A stretch of DNA of 60,090 nucleotides from Pseudomonas izuensis (lineage in GTDB: Bacteria; Pseudomonadota; Gammaproteobacteria; Pseudomonadales; Pseudomonadaceae). Below are positions 1 to 9,289 of the stretch, piece after piece (positions within the stretch are counted from its first letter, which is position 1; each line of letters begins with the position of its first letter). The stretch is from positions 164,842-224,931 of the forward strand of contig NZ_WTFT01000014.1 in NCBI RefSeq assembly GCF_009861505.1. Reading direction: 5' to 3'. The position numbers and the translations under genes are program-made. The notes under the pieces were generated by a model that was not told the origin of the DNA, searched no databases, and was given only the letters and a program-made list of their open reading frames with translations.

Positions 1-19
1 CAAGCTTGCTCCTACAGGG
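1..19. repeat. Partial REP arm cut by the window edge
   Basis: The first bases read as the right arm of a REP-type inverted repeat (CAAGCTTGCTCCTACAGG), matching the right arms of complete elements elsewhere in the window. The left arm lies outside. Confidence 0.6.
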
Positions 20-30
20 TTTTGCGCTAC

Positions 31-2028
31 TCAGTGCGGGGCGCGGGGGATGGTCTTGAGCAGGTCTTCGGGACTGATGTGGCCGACCACTGGCTGCGTG
101 CTGCCCGGAAGCGGCAGGTCAAGGATGTGGCCCTTCATCTTGCCGATCACGTGCATCTCGCAAGGCTTGCAGTCGAACTTCAGGGTCAGCACTTCATCGC
201 CGTGAATCAGCTGCATCGGCGCGACCTTGGTGCGCACGCCGGTGACGCCCTTGGCCTGTTTCGGACAGAGGTTGAACGAGAAGCGCAGGCAATGCTTGGT
301 GATCATCACCGGCACTTCGCCAAGTTCTTCATGGGCCTCGTACGCCGCGTCGATCAGCTCGACCCCGTGACGGTGATAGAAATCCCGGGCCTTCTGGTTG
401 TAGACGTTGGCCAGGAATGACAGGTGCGACTCCGGGTACACCGGCGGCGGATTGGTCTCGGCCTTGCGACCGCCCCGTGGGTGTGCCAGCAGGCGGGCCG
501 CCGTCAGCGCTTCGATCACTTCGCGGCGCAAGGCCTTGAGCTGCGAGTTGGGGATGAAGAACGCCTGGGGAGCCTCGAGCTTGATATCGGTGGCGTGGTA
601 TTCGGTGGTGCCCAGTTGACCCAGCAGGTCGCGCAGTTGCTCCAGCGCTTGTTCCGGCTTGTTGGCCAGGCCGAACGGACCGTCCAGGGACACGCTGGCG
701 CTGACGCCCTCCTCGCTGGTGGCGGTCAGTTGCAGGCGCTGTTCGTCCAGGCGAGCCACCCAAGCCAGGCCGATGCGACGTTCGGCGGAGGTCTTTTGCA
801 GGGCTTGCTGCCAGTTGTGATCCAGGTTGCGGTTCAGCGGATGATTCGGGCGTAACGAGTGCAACCCTTTCGGCATCTCGTTGGGCTCGACGCGGTAGCG
901 ATAGCGCTTCTCGCCGTCCTCTTCGAACTCGCCTTTGGGTTCGGCGATGTTGGTCCGCCAGCCCACGACTTCGCGCTTGACCAACACGTTGAGGCCATCG
1001 CCGTTGGACAAGGGTTCCTGGGTGACCACGATCAGGTCGCGCTTGCCGACTTTTTCCACCACGCCCACCGGCAGCCCGGTGAAGGTCGGCGAGTCAAAGG
1101 CGCCGATATCGATCTTGCGGTCGCTGACGAAATAGTCGGTGCTGCCACGGTGGAAGGTCTTGTCCGGGTCGGGCACGAAGAAGTGCGCGGTGCGGCCGCT
1201 GGACGCGCGGGCCAGGTCCGGACGGTCTTCGAGGACCTCGTCCAGGCGCTGGCGGTAATAGGCCGTGATGTTCTTCACATACCCCATGTCCTTGTAGCGC
1301 CCTTCGATCTTGAACGAACGCACGCCGGCTTCGACCAGGGCACGGATGTTGGCGCTCTGGTTGTTGTCCTTCATCGACAGCAGGTGCTTTTCGTAGGCGA
1401 TCACACCGCCCTTTTCGTCCTTGAGGGTGTAAGGCAGGCGGCAAGCCTGGGAGCAGTCGCCACGGTTGGCACTGCGTCCGGTCTGCGCGTGGGAAATGTT
1501 GCACTGGCCGGAGAACGCCACGCACAGTGCGCCGTGGATGAAGAACTCGATCGCCGCGTCGGTCTCGTCGGCGATGGCGCGGATTTCCTGCAGGTTCAGC
1601 TCGCGGGCCAGGACCAGTTGCGAGAAACCCGCCTGGTCGAGGAACTTCGCCCGCGCCAGGGTGCGGATGTCGGTCTGGGTGCTGGCGTGCAGCTCGATCG
1701 GCGGGATGTCCAGTTCCATCACGCCCAGGTCCTGGACGATCAGCGCATCGACGCCGGCATCGTACAGCTCGTGGATCAGCTTGCGGGCCGGCTCCAGCTC
1801 GTTGTCGTGCAGGATGGTGTTGATGGTGGTGAACACCCGGGCGTGGTAACGATGGGCGAACTCCACCAGGCCGGCGATATCGCTCACTTCGTTGCAGGCG
1901 TTGTGGCGGGCGCCGAAGCTCGGGCCGCCAAGGTACACGGCGTCGGCGCCATGCAGAATGGCCTCGCGGGCAATGGCGACATCGCGGGCGGGGCTGAGCA
2001 ATTCCAGGTGATGCTTGGGCAAGGACAT
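31..2028 (-). CDS. rlhA: 23S rRNA 5-hydroxycytidine synthase RlhA (U32 peptidase-like family)
   Basis: The 665-residue protein follows E. coli RlhA (YdcP, about 650 residues) over its whole length as I recall that sequence, from the LELLSPARD start to the DLLKT(I/L)P end. RlhA hydroxylates C2501 of 23S rRNA, using prephenate-dependent chemistry. The U32 signature is present, with Cys169, Cys176, Cys192 and Cys196 in the IHGALC...SGQC...NRGDCSQAC segment, the expected Fe-S ligand set. The full length separates it from the shorter TrhP/YegQ paralogues. The ATG at 2028 gives the family N-terminus. It is monocistronic, with a REP doublet on its upstream side. Confidence 0.93.
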   Translation of the reverse strand: MSLPKHHLELLSPARDVAIAREAILHGADAVYLGGPSFGARHNACNEVSDIAGLVEFAHRYHARVFTTINTILHDNELEPARKLIHELYDAGVDALIVQDLGVMELDIPPIELHASTQTDIRTLARAKFLDQAGFSQLVLARELNLQEIRAIADETDAAIEFFIHGALCVAFSGQCNISHAQTGRSANRGDCSQACRLPYTLKDEKGGVIAYEKHLLSMKDNNQSANIRALVEAGVRSFKIEGRYKDMGYVKNITAYYRQRLDEVLEDRPDLARASSGRTAHFFVPDPDKTFHRGSTDYFVSDRKIDIGAFDSPTFTGLPVGVVEKVGKRDLIVVTQEPLSNGDGLNVLVKREVVGWRTNIAEPKGEFEEDGEKRYRYRVEPNEMPKGLHSLRPNHPLNRNLDHNWQQALQKTSAERRIGLAWVARLDEQRLQLTATSEEGVSASVSLDGPFGLANKPEQALEQLRDLLGQLGTTEYHATDIKLEAPQAFFIPNSQLKALRREVIEALTAARLLAHPRGGRKAETNPPPVYPESHLSFLANVYNQKARDFYHRHGVELIDAAYEAHEELGEVPVMITKHCLRFSFNLCPKQAKGVTGVRTKVAPMQLIHGDEVLTLKFDCKPCEMHVIGKMKGHILDLPLPGSTQPVVGHISPEDLLKTIPRAPH

Positions 2029-2131
2029 ATGTTTTTTTAGTCAGGCTGTCACGGTCGAGGTGCGCATTGTAGCGGCGAAATGCCTGACGGGCACCCGTGT
2101 GCTGCCGGGTGGTGCTGGATTACCCAAATCC

Positions 2132-2226
2132 TTGTGGGAGCTGGCTTGCCAGCGATAGCGGTGTGTCAGGCGACATCAATGTTTGATGTGCCGATGCCAT
2201 CGCTGGCAAGCCAGCTCCCACAGGGG
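2132..2226. repeat. REP doublet, GAGCTGGC/GCCAGC class
   Basis: Two inverted arms (GTGGGAGCTGGCTTGCCAGC and its complement) flank a spacer of about 35 bases between rlhA and the RidA gene. Confidence 0.85.
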
Positions 2227-2243
2227 TTGGGGGTGTTACCGGA

Positions 2244-2624
2244 TCAGGCCTTGGCCGCCATGGCGACGACTTCCACCTTCATGCCTTCGACGGCCAGGGA
2301 GGCCACGCCTACGGCGGCACGCACCGGCCATGGCTTGGCGAAGTAGCGCTTGTAGACTTCGTTGAACGCGGCGCGGTCGGCCATGTCGGTGAGGTAGATG
2401 GTCAGGTGCATGACGCGATCCATGGAACTGCCCGCGCGCTCCAGCGCGACCTTGAGTGCTTGCAGGGTGCATTCGCACTGCAGGGTAATGTCGCCCAGCT
2501 CCAGGCTGCCATCGGCACGGGTCGGGATCTGGGTGGACATCAGGATGCCGTTGAACGCGGCGACGTCGGAGGAAATGGAGTCCTGGTCGGGATCGGGCGT
2601 GAAGACGATGTCTTGGTTGGCCAT
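2244..2624 (-). CDS. RidA family (YjgF/YER057c/UK114) protein
   Basis: This 126-residue protein has the RidA fold signature near its C-terminus (PVRAAVGVASLAVEG followed by VEVVAMA). The Arg in that segment is the one that binds the carboxylate of enamine/imine intermediates in active RidA proteins. The family deaminates reactive 2-aminoacrylate-type imines released by PLP enzymes or amine oxidases. It lies 61 bases downstream of the exported agmatine deiminase paralogue on the same strand, so a housekeeping role for amine catabolism in the same unit is plausible. The exact subfamily and substrate cannot be read from sequence. Confidence 0.88.
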   Translation of the reverse strand: MANQDIVFTPDPDQDSISSDVAAFNGILMSTQIPTRADGSLELGDITLQCECTLQALKVALERAGSSMDRVMHLTIYLTDMADRAAFNEVYKRYFAKPWPVRAAVGVASLAVEGMKVEVVAMAAKA

Positions 2625-2685
2625 GGGGCACTCTTGTTTGAGGAGGTAAAGGGGGCGCAGTTTACCAGACGCCCCGCGACCATCG

Positions 2686-3807
2686 CTAAACCAGCGGCTG
2701 ATGACTGGTCACGCAGTGGATACCGCCACCACCGGCCGCGATGGCATCAATGTTCAACTGCACCACCTCACGGTCCGGGTAGAGTTCAGACAGCAGGTCG
2801 AAGGCCTTGCGATCGGCCGCCTTGTCGCCAAACTCAGGCGCAATGATTGCCCCATTGATCACGAAGTAGTTGATGTAACCGGCGGCGAAATCCTGATTGC
2901 CGCGGTTGAACTTGCTCTTGCGCGGGTTCATTGGCGGCGACACGGTGTGCACCTGCAGCTTGCGCCCATCGGCATCCGTGGCGTTCTTAAGGATTTCCAG
3001 ATGCGCACGGGTGACCTTGTTGTCATAGGACTCCGGGTCGTTGTCGAGGTTGGCGATGATTACGCCCGGCTTTACAAAACGTGCATAGAAGTCGACATGG
3101 GCGTCGGTAATGTCCTTGCCCTTGATGCCCGGCAGCCAAATGATTTTGCGCAGGCCCAGGCGCGCCTTCAGTTCTTGCTCGACCTCGGCCTTGCTCCACT
3201 GCGGGTTGCGATTGGCATTGATCCAGCTGCTTTCGGTCATGATCCCGGTGCCGTGACCGTCCACTTCGATACCACCACCCTCGCCCACCAGTTCGCTGCG
3301 GATATGATCGGCTTCTTCGCGGCGGGCAATCAGAGCCGCCACTTGCGCATCCTTGCCATGCCGCTGTTTGTTGCCCCAGCCGTTGAAGTTGAAGTCCACG
3401 GCGCCGAGTTCGCCTTTGCCATCAACGACAAAATTGGCACCGATATCACGCATCCAGATGTCGTCGAGCTCGGTGATGACGTAGGTAATATTGGCGTTAC
3501 CGCAATGCTCTTCGGCCAGATCCCGCTCACTTTCGCGACAGAACACGGTGACCGCCTCATAACCGGCGATAGTCCGTGCGATCCGGCCGAGGGCGGCTTG
3601 CACGTCCGGGGTGAAGTCTTCCCAGATGGCGTCCTGAGCGCCGAAGGCGATGAAGGCCTGTTGATGTTTGTCACCTTCATCCGGCATGTACCAACGGCCC
3701 GCGCTGGCCGCCAGTGCTGATACGGATGTCAGGCCAAGGCCCATGAAAGCAGCTCCCACACCGGCGACAACCGATACCTGCTTGATGAATTCGCGACGCG
3801 TTGACAT
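2686..3807 (-). CDS. Tat-exported agmatine deiminase-family protein
   Basis: The 373-residue protein belongs to the agmatine deiminase/peptidylarginine deiminase family (PF04371). The ATG at 3807 is chosen because it gives a classic twin-arginine signal, STRREFIKQ followed by a hydrophobic stretch ending near ALA. The open frame continues upstream, but only through a REP element. Catalytic features remain: the WMRD segment, EGGGIEVDG, an Asp-Ala-His-Val-Asp segment, and the nucleophilic Cys365 in GGGGIHC. The family hydrolyses agmatine to N-carbamoylputrescine and ammonia. A folded enzyme sent to the periplasm is unusual, because the cytoplasmic AguA is encoded 3 kb away. Substrate is inferred, not proven. 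Confidence 0.88.
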   Translation of the reverse strand: MSTRREFIKQVSVVAGVGAAFMGLGLTSVSALAASAGRWYMPDEGDKHQQAFIAFGAQDAIWEDFTPDVQAALGRIARTIAGYEAVTVFCRESERDLAEEHCGNANITYVITELDDIWMRDIGANFVVDGKGELGAVDFNFNGWGNKQRHGKDAQVAALIARREEADHIRSELVGEGGGIEVDGHGTGIMTESSWINANRNPQWSKAEVEQELKARLGLRKIIWLPGIKGKDITDAHVDFYARFVKPGVIIANLDNDPESYDNKVTRAHLEILKNATDADGRKLQVHTVSPPMNPRKSKFNRGNQDFAAGYINYFVINGAIIAPEFGDKAADRKAFDLLSELYPDREVVQLNIDAIAAGGGGIHCVTSHQPLV

Positions 3808-3852
3808 GCAATGGTTCCTGAAAATGAATAAAAACCCGGCCAACAAAACCGC

Positions 3853-3948
3853 CCCTGTAGGAGCAAAGCTTGCTCGCGATAGCGCCGGGTCAGTCAATGA
3901 TGATGTCGACTGACACACCGCTATCGCGAGCAAGCTTTGCTCCTACGG
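3853..3948. repeat. REP doublet, GAGCAAAGCTTGCTCGCGA class
   Basis: Inverted arms CTGTAGGAGCAAAGCTTGCT and AGCAAGCTTTGCTCCTACGG flank a spacer of about 35 bases, between two minus-strand genes of the agmatine block. Confidence 0.85.
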
Positions 3949-3962
3949 AGTCAGCGCCGATT

Positions 3963-5066
3963 TCACTGGCCGGTAGCGGTCTTGAACTTGGTCCAGGTGC
4001 GCATGCGCGCCCGCATGTCGGCCTGGGGAATGTCTTTGCCGGGAATCAATCGAGCATAGGTGGCTTCATTGATGTAGATGTCCGGGTTGTCGCGCATCGA
4101 GGCATCGACGTTGGGACGGGCCTTGGCATTCGACGTTGGATAACCGGTGAAGTTACTGATGGCCGCCATGTTCTGCGGGCGCATGACGAAGTTGATGAAC
4201 GCATAGGCGTACTCCGGATGCTTGGCATCGACCGGAATCGCCATGGTGTCCATCCATACCGTAGTGCCCTCACGGGGAATGCGGTACTGGAACCTGGTTT
4301 TCTTGCCGGCGGAATCCGAGGTGCGTTGCGCCTGGGTCATGTCGCCGCTGTAACCGAGGGACAGGCACAGGTTGCCGTTCACCAGGTCGGTCACCGGTTG
4401 CGACTGGAACTTGCGAATGTACGGCCGCAACCCGGCCAGCAGTTCGCCCGCCGCCTTCAGGTCTTCGGGCTTGGCACTGCGCGGCTCGCGACCGAGGTAG
4501 TTGAGCACCACTGCCAGCACTTCGTCCGGCGAGTCGATCATCGAGATGCCGCAATCGGCAAACTTTGCGGCCAATTCAGGCTTGAACAACATGTCCAGGC
4601 TGTTGACCGGGGCATCCGGCACACGCTGCTTGATCTGCTCGTCGTTATAAGTCACGCCGATGGTGCCCCAGGTGTAAGGGACAGTGGCCTGGCTCGAATG
4701 CTCGTATTGCCGGCGCAGCCTTTGCAGGCCGGGTTCGATGTCGGCAAGCTCCGTGAGTTTCGAGCGGTCCAGCGGCTGCAGGCTGCCAGCGCGCACCAGG
4801 CGCTCGGCCACGGTGTCACCGGGAAAGATCAGGTCATAACCGCTGCCACCGGCCAGCATCTTGGCTTCCAGCGTCTCGCTGCCATCCATGACGTCGTAGA
4901 TCACTTTGATCCCGGTTTCGGCGGTGAACCGGCTCAGGGTGTCCTCGGCAAAATAGTCGGCCCAGTTGTACAGCCGCAGGGTTTTCTCCTCGGCGTGCAG
5001 CGAGGTCACCGCACAGGTAAAGGCCAATCCCAGGATGGCGGGCAACCTTCTATTGAATGTATGCAT
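3963..5066 (-). CDS. Polyamine-type ABC transporter substrate-binding protein (PotF/SpuD-like)
   Basis: This periplasmic binding protein of 367 residues starts with a Sec signal ending near LHA-EE. The mature protein opens LRLYNWADYF, the hallmark of PotD/PotF/SpuD putrescine and spermidine receptors, and continues with AGGSGYDLIFPGD. ATG 5066 is preferred over an upstream ATG at 5096 because it puts the signal peptide at the N-terminus and has an AAGGGG ribosome site. It begins one base after the aguB stop, so it is probably translated from the same mRNA. No permease or ATPase lies next to it. It may feed another Pot-type transporter or act as a receptor for agmatine or putrescine. Confidence 0.88.
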   Translation of the reverse strand: MHTFNRRLPAILGLAFTCAVTSLHAEEKTLRLYNWADYFAEDTLSRFTAETGIKVIYDVMDGSETLEAKMLAGGSGYDLIFPGDTVAERLVRAGSLQPLDRSKLTELADIEPGLQRLRRQYEHSSQATVPYTWGTIGVTYNDEQIKQRVPDAPVNSLDMLFKPELAAKFADCGISMIDSPDEVLAVVLNYLGREPRSAKPEDLKAAGELLAGLRPYIRKFQSQPVTDLVNGNLCLSLGYSGDMTQAQRTSDSAGKKTRFQYRIPREGTTVWMDTMAIPVDAKHPEYAYAFINFVMRPQNMAAISNFTGYPTSNAKARPNVDASMRDNPDIYINEATYARLIPGKDIPQADMRARMRTWTKFKTATGQ

Positions 5067-5067
5067 G

Positions 5068-5976
<909 letters not shown>

Positions 5977-5980
5977 GGCA

Positions 5981-7033
5981 TTAACCCTCCACCGGCCAGG
6001 CCGGCTGTTGCTGAGTAATGCAATGCACACCGCCACCGCCATGGGCCAGATGATTGATGCGCACCGGCACCACCTCGCGCCCCGGGAACGCCTTGCCCAG
6101 CACCTCGGCGGCCGCGTGGTCGGCTTCAATGCCGTAGGCCGGCATGATGATCGCGTCGTTGACGATGTAGAAGTTGGTGTAGGACGCGCAGAACACTTCG
6201 GCTTCAGGGTCCACGGCATCGCTGGCTTCATACAGTTCGATCAGTTCGAACTTGCGTCCCTTGGCATCAGTCGCCAATTCCAGGGCTCGGCGGTTCTCTT
6301 TGGCCACTTCGGCATACACCGATTGCCGGTCATGCGTGGCGTCCACCAGCAACACGCCTGGGCGGGCGAATGCGCACACGCCATCGACATGGCCGTCGGT
6401 CATATCGCCGGTGACGTAGTCCGGATCACCCGGCAACCAGATGGTCTTCTTCACGCCCAGCAGACGCGCAAAGATCTCCTCCATCTCTGCCTTGTTCATC
6501 CCCGGGTTGCGATTGGGGTTGAGCAACACCGATTCGGTGGTGATCAACGTGCCTTCGCCATCGACGTGAATAGCCCCGCCCTCGTTACTCAAGTGCGTGC
6601 CGAAGCACGGCAAGCCCAGGTGATTGAGCGCACGCCGCGCCAGGCCTTCGTCCAGATCATGGGCCGACTTGCCGCCCCAGGCATTGAAGCGCCAGCTCAC
6701 CCCGGCCAGGCCTTGCTGCGGGTGGCAAACGAAACTCGGTCCGGAATCGCGGCACCAGCTGTCGTTGACCGGCAACTCGATCAGTTCGATGTTCGGTCCA
6801 CACAGGGCTTTGGCGCTGGCTACGGCAGAGGGATCAACGACCATTTTCACCGGTTCGAAACGGGCAATGGCGTTGGCCACGCCCGCGAAATCTTCTTGCA
6901 CCTGAGCCAGGGTCACGCGCCAGCCCGACTCCCAAAGAGCCTGGTTGTGCGGCCAGACCATCCAGGTCGCGGCATGGCGGACCCACTCCGCAGGCATCAT
7001 CCAACCGGTGTTTAGATTTTCGTTCTGCAGCAT
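5981..7033 (-). CDS. aguA: Agmatine deiminase
   Basis: The 350-residue cytoplasmic enzyme converts agmatine to N-carbamoylputrescine. Visible family features are NDSWCRDSGP near residue 90, the NEGGAIHVDGEGT segment, the GHVDG histidine and the nucleophile Cys338 in GGGGVHCIT. ATG 7033 is preferred to ATG 7048 because a GGGG ribosome site lies at suitable distance before it and none precedes 7048. It heads a compact minus-strand unit (aguA, aguB, binding protein, exported paralogue, RidA) facing a divergent LysR regulator across about 135 bases. Confidence 0.95.
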   Translation of the reverse strand: MLQNENLNTGWMMPAEWVRHAATWMVWPHNQALWESGWRVTLAQVQEDFAGVANAIARFEPVKMVVDPSAVASAKALCGPNIELIELPVNDSWCRDSGPSFVCHPQQGLAGVSWRFNAWGGKSAHDLDEGLARRALNHLGLPCFGTHLSNEGGAIHVDGEGTLITTESVLLNPNRNPGMNKAEMEEIFARLLGVKKTIWLPGDPDYVTGDMTDGHVDGVCAFARPGVLLVDATHDRQSVYAEVAKENRRALELATDAKGRKFELIELYEASDAVDPEAEVFCASYTNFYIVNDAIIMPAYGIEADHAAAEVLGKAFPGREVVPVRINHLAHGGGGVHCITQQQPAWPVEG

Positions 7034-7169
7034 GATAAAAAGCCCCATTAGTTAAGCCATTGTGTTCAACAAAAACTGCCTTGTTGGTCTTGGCTTGCAT
7101 GCTACGGCTGTAAAAACGGGCAAACAAACGATGGATTTTGTAGAGAAGTGATTAGGGGAACTTATCAAT

Positions 7170-8024
7170 ATGCTGAAGCACTGGCCGCCACTGAGCACCC
7201 TTCGCGGCTTCGAAGCCGCCGCCCGACTGGGCAGTTTTCACAAGGCTGCCGCCGAATTGCACCTCACCCAGTCGGCCATCAGCCAGCAGATTCGCAGCCT
7301 TGAGGCGTACCTCGAGCAACCGCTGTTTTTTCGCAGCGGACGCAGTGTCAGCCTGACCGACGCGGGGCATGATTTGCTCAGCACCACCCAGGCCCTGCTG
7401 CAACAACTGTCCGTGGGCATTCGCCGTCTCGGGCAGTATCAGAAACCCAATCAACTGGTGCTCAACACCACCCCGGCGTTCGCTCGCCACTGGCTGTTGC
7501 CACGCCTGGGGGATTTTCGCCGCCGGCATCCGCAGGTCGATCTGTGGATTTACAGCACCAATGAAGTACCGGACATGGCCACCCAGACCATCGACATCGC
7601 GGTGCGCGATGACATCAGTTCCCAGGCCGAATGCAGTTTCAAGGTGCTGTACGCCGACCGCCTCTACCCCGCCTGCCACCCGGACCTTTTGGCGCAATCG
7701 CAGGCACAGCGCACCACCCTGCACGGCGAACGGGAAATGGATTGGAGTCACTGGGCGGTGGAGGCCGGCATCGATGTCGGCCAGCAGGATCAGGGGCTGA
7801 ACTTCTCCGACCCCGGCCTGCTGCTGGACGCCGCGTGCGCGGGGCTCGGTATCGCGCTGGTGAGCCAGTTGCTCAGCCGGCAGGCTCGTGCCACCGGCCT
7901 GTTGCAACCGCTGGTGGAGCAAACCATCCGCGGCCCGAACTGGGCGCTGTTGACCCATCGCGACAGTGAAAGCAATGCGCGGGCTTTCAGTGAATGGTTG
8001 ATCGAAAACCTGGAGGAGACATAA
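7170..8024 (+). CDS. LysR-family regulator (GcvA-like), probable regulator of the agmatine block
   Basis: This 284-residue LysR-type regulator has its N-terminal winged helix at residues 5-65 (STLRGFEAAARLGSFHKAAAELHLTQSAISQQI) and an effector domain after residue 90. The LRGFEAAARL wording and short length place it in the GcvA-like group. AGGGGA lies just before the ATG. It diverges from aguA, the usual geometry for a LysR protein controlling its neighbour, so agmatine, carbamoylputrescine or putrescine are reasonable effector guesses. I could not pick out its operator with confidence. Confidence 0.88.
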   Translation: MLKHWPPLSTLRGFEAAARLGSFHKAAAELHLTQSAISQQIRSLEAYLEQPLFFRSGRSVSLTDAGHDLLSTTQALLQQLSVGIRRLGQYQKPNQLVLNTTPAFARHWLLPRLGDFRRRHPQVDLWIYSTNEVPDMATQTIDIAVRDDISSQAECSFKVLYADRLYPACHPDLLAQSQAQRTTLHGEREMDWSHWAVEAGIDVGQQDQGLNFSDPGLLLDAACAGLGIALVSQLLSRQARATGLLQPLVEQTIRGPNWALLTHRDSESNARAFSEWLIENLEET

Positions 8025-8026
8025 CC

Positions 8027-8129
8027 CCTGTAGGAGCCGGCGTGCTCGCGATGGTCGTTAACGATAACGCTGGCTGCCTGACACTCCACGGTGCTTGTGC
8101 CTCCATCGCGAGCAAGCTCGCGCCTACAA
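8027..8129. repeat. REP doublet, GAGCGAGC-like class with variant left arm
   Basis: Arms CTGTAGGAGCCGGCGTGCTC and GAGCAAGCTCGCGCCTACA are inverted around a spacer. The element fills the gap between the convergent LysR and ppx-like genes. Confidence 0.8.
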
Positions 8130-8141
8130 AGCGCCTGCGCG

Positions 8142-9077
8142 TCAGTGACGGGACATCAGGCCATGCAGGACACCGAACCGCAAACCCGGCTCGGAAGGCG
8201 TCATGTGGGTGATGCCGAAGACCTTGAATGCCGCCAGCATGAGCACCAGGCCGCCCGGCAGGATGCTCAGTCGATGGGCTGGCAGCCCTGCCAGCCGCAG
8301 CTTCTTGACATGCCCGATTTCCAGCAGGCGCAGCGACAATCGCAACAGGCCGCTGTAGGTAATGCCCCGTTGGCCGAAATCGTTCAACCCGTTGGCGTTG
8401 AGCACTTTGGCCAACATGCGCGCAGTGCCTGAAGAGCCGATGGTCTGCTGCCAGCCCTTGGCACGATAACGCCGGGCGACCTTGTCAAAGGCCAGCGTGG
8501 CGACGCGCTCGGCTTCAAGCAATGCCTGAGCAGTAATGGCGCCGCCCGCAAAGTAGCGCATCCCAAAGGTGCCGCTGCCGATGGCAATGCTTTCGGTGAC
8601 CAGGGGTTGCGCGCCGCGCCCCAGAATCAACTCGGTGGACCCGCCACCGATGTCCACCACCAGGCGCATGCTGTCTGCCCCCGGAAGCGTATGGGCGACC
8701 CCGGCGTAGACCAGATGGGCTTCTTCCTGCCCGGAGATGACATCGATACGAAACCCCAGATGGCGTTCCGCGCTGGCCAGGAACAATTGAGCATTGTCCG
8801 CTTCACGCACGGCACTGGTCGCGACTGCCCGTACTCGCCCGGCTTCAAAGCCGCGCAATTTCTTGCCGAAACGCGCCAGCGCCTGCCAGCCCCGATCCAG
8901 CGCCATTTCGTCCAGGCCCCCGCCTTGAAACCCCTCCGCCAGACGCACAGGCTCACGCAGGGTTTTGACTTCCTGGATCATGATCTGTCGGTTCCGTTTG
9001 ACCTGCTGGCCAATCATCATGCGAAACGCATTGGAGCCCAGGTCAACGGCTGCAAACAGGGAGGCGTCTCCTTTCAT
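8142..9077 (-). CDS. Short Ppx/GppA-family phosphatase (exopolyphosphatase-like)
   Basis: The 311-residue ASKHA-fold protein shows phosphate loop 1 (VDLGSNAFRMMIG), the EEAHLVYAGV segment with the catalytic Glu, phosphate loop 2 (VVDIGGGSTELILG) and the adenosine-site motif SGTARML. Full-length Ppx or GppA has about 500 residues; this one lacks the C-terminal HD-type domains and belongs to the short two-domain group. The family releases phosphate from polyphosphate or pppGpp. ATG 9077 fits the family N-terminus. ATG 9101 is an alternative, and the longest open frame to 9191 would run through the candidate Pho box. It diverges from ppk2, which suggests opposing roles in polyphosphate turnover. 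Confidence 0.85.
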   Translation of the reverse strand: MKGDASLFAAVDLGSNAFRMMIGQQVKRNRQIMIQEVKTLREPVRLAEGFQGGGLDEMALDRGWQALARFGKKLRGFEAGRVRAVATSAVREADNAQLFLASAERHLGFRIDVISGQEEAHLVYAGVAHTLPGADSMRLVVDIGGGSTELILGRGAQPLVTESIAIGSGTFGMRYFAGGAITAQALLEAERVATLAFDKVARRYRAKGWQQTIGSSGTARMLAKVLNANGLNDFGQRGITYSGLLRLSLRLLEIGHVKKLRLAGLPAHRLSILPGGLVLMLAAFKVFGITHMTPSEPGLRFGVLHGLMSRH

Positions 9078-9165
9078 GGTAGGGATTCCTGGCAGTTTCA
9101 TCAGCCCCTGGACGGAGTTCCAAGGGGCGCTAAAGGCGGTTTGCGCCGATCCTGCCATGGGGTTG

Positions 9166-9183
9166 GTGACACCCTGATGACAG
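9166..9183 (-). promoter_or_regulatory. Candidate Pho box for the ppx-like gene
   Basis: On the minus strand the bases read CTGTCAT-CAGG-GTGTCAC: two 7-base repeats at 11-base spacing, against the PhoB consensus CTGTCAT-N4-CTGTCAT (12 of 14 positions). A weak -10 hexamer (CAGGAT, 9149-9154) lies 11 bases downstream, as expected at Pho promoters. Confidence 0.55.
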
Positions 9184-9211
9184 CCGGACAAATTCAGTTA
9201 CCTTCTGTCCA

Positions 9212-9257
9212 CCATCATCTGTCCGTCACCACGCCGTCACACGCACGGGCCTAGCAT
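9212..9257 (+). promoter_or_regulatory. Candidate Pho box and -10 for ppk2
   Basis: Three 7-base repeats lie at exact 11-base intervals: CCATCAT (9212), CCGTCAC (9223) and CCGTCAC (9234). Each matches CTGTCAT at 5 of 7 positions. TAGCAT, a fair -10, starts 11 bases after the last repeat, the usual Pho-promoter geometry. The start codon of ppk2 lies about 30 bases further on. Confidence 0.5.
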
Positions 9258-9289
9258 GGGCACTTCCATCTTCGTGGGGAGTGATGACC

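Noticed and set aside
859..2040. A 393-codon plus-strand frame opposite rlhA
   Set aside because: Antisense shadow of a recognised gene without its own ribosome site or domain.
9205..9222. CTGTCC repeated at 9205 and 9219 as an alternative Pho box
   Set aside because: Start-to-start spacing is 14 bases, not the 11 required; the CC(G/A)TCA(C/T) series nearby fits better.
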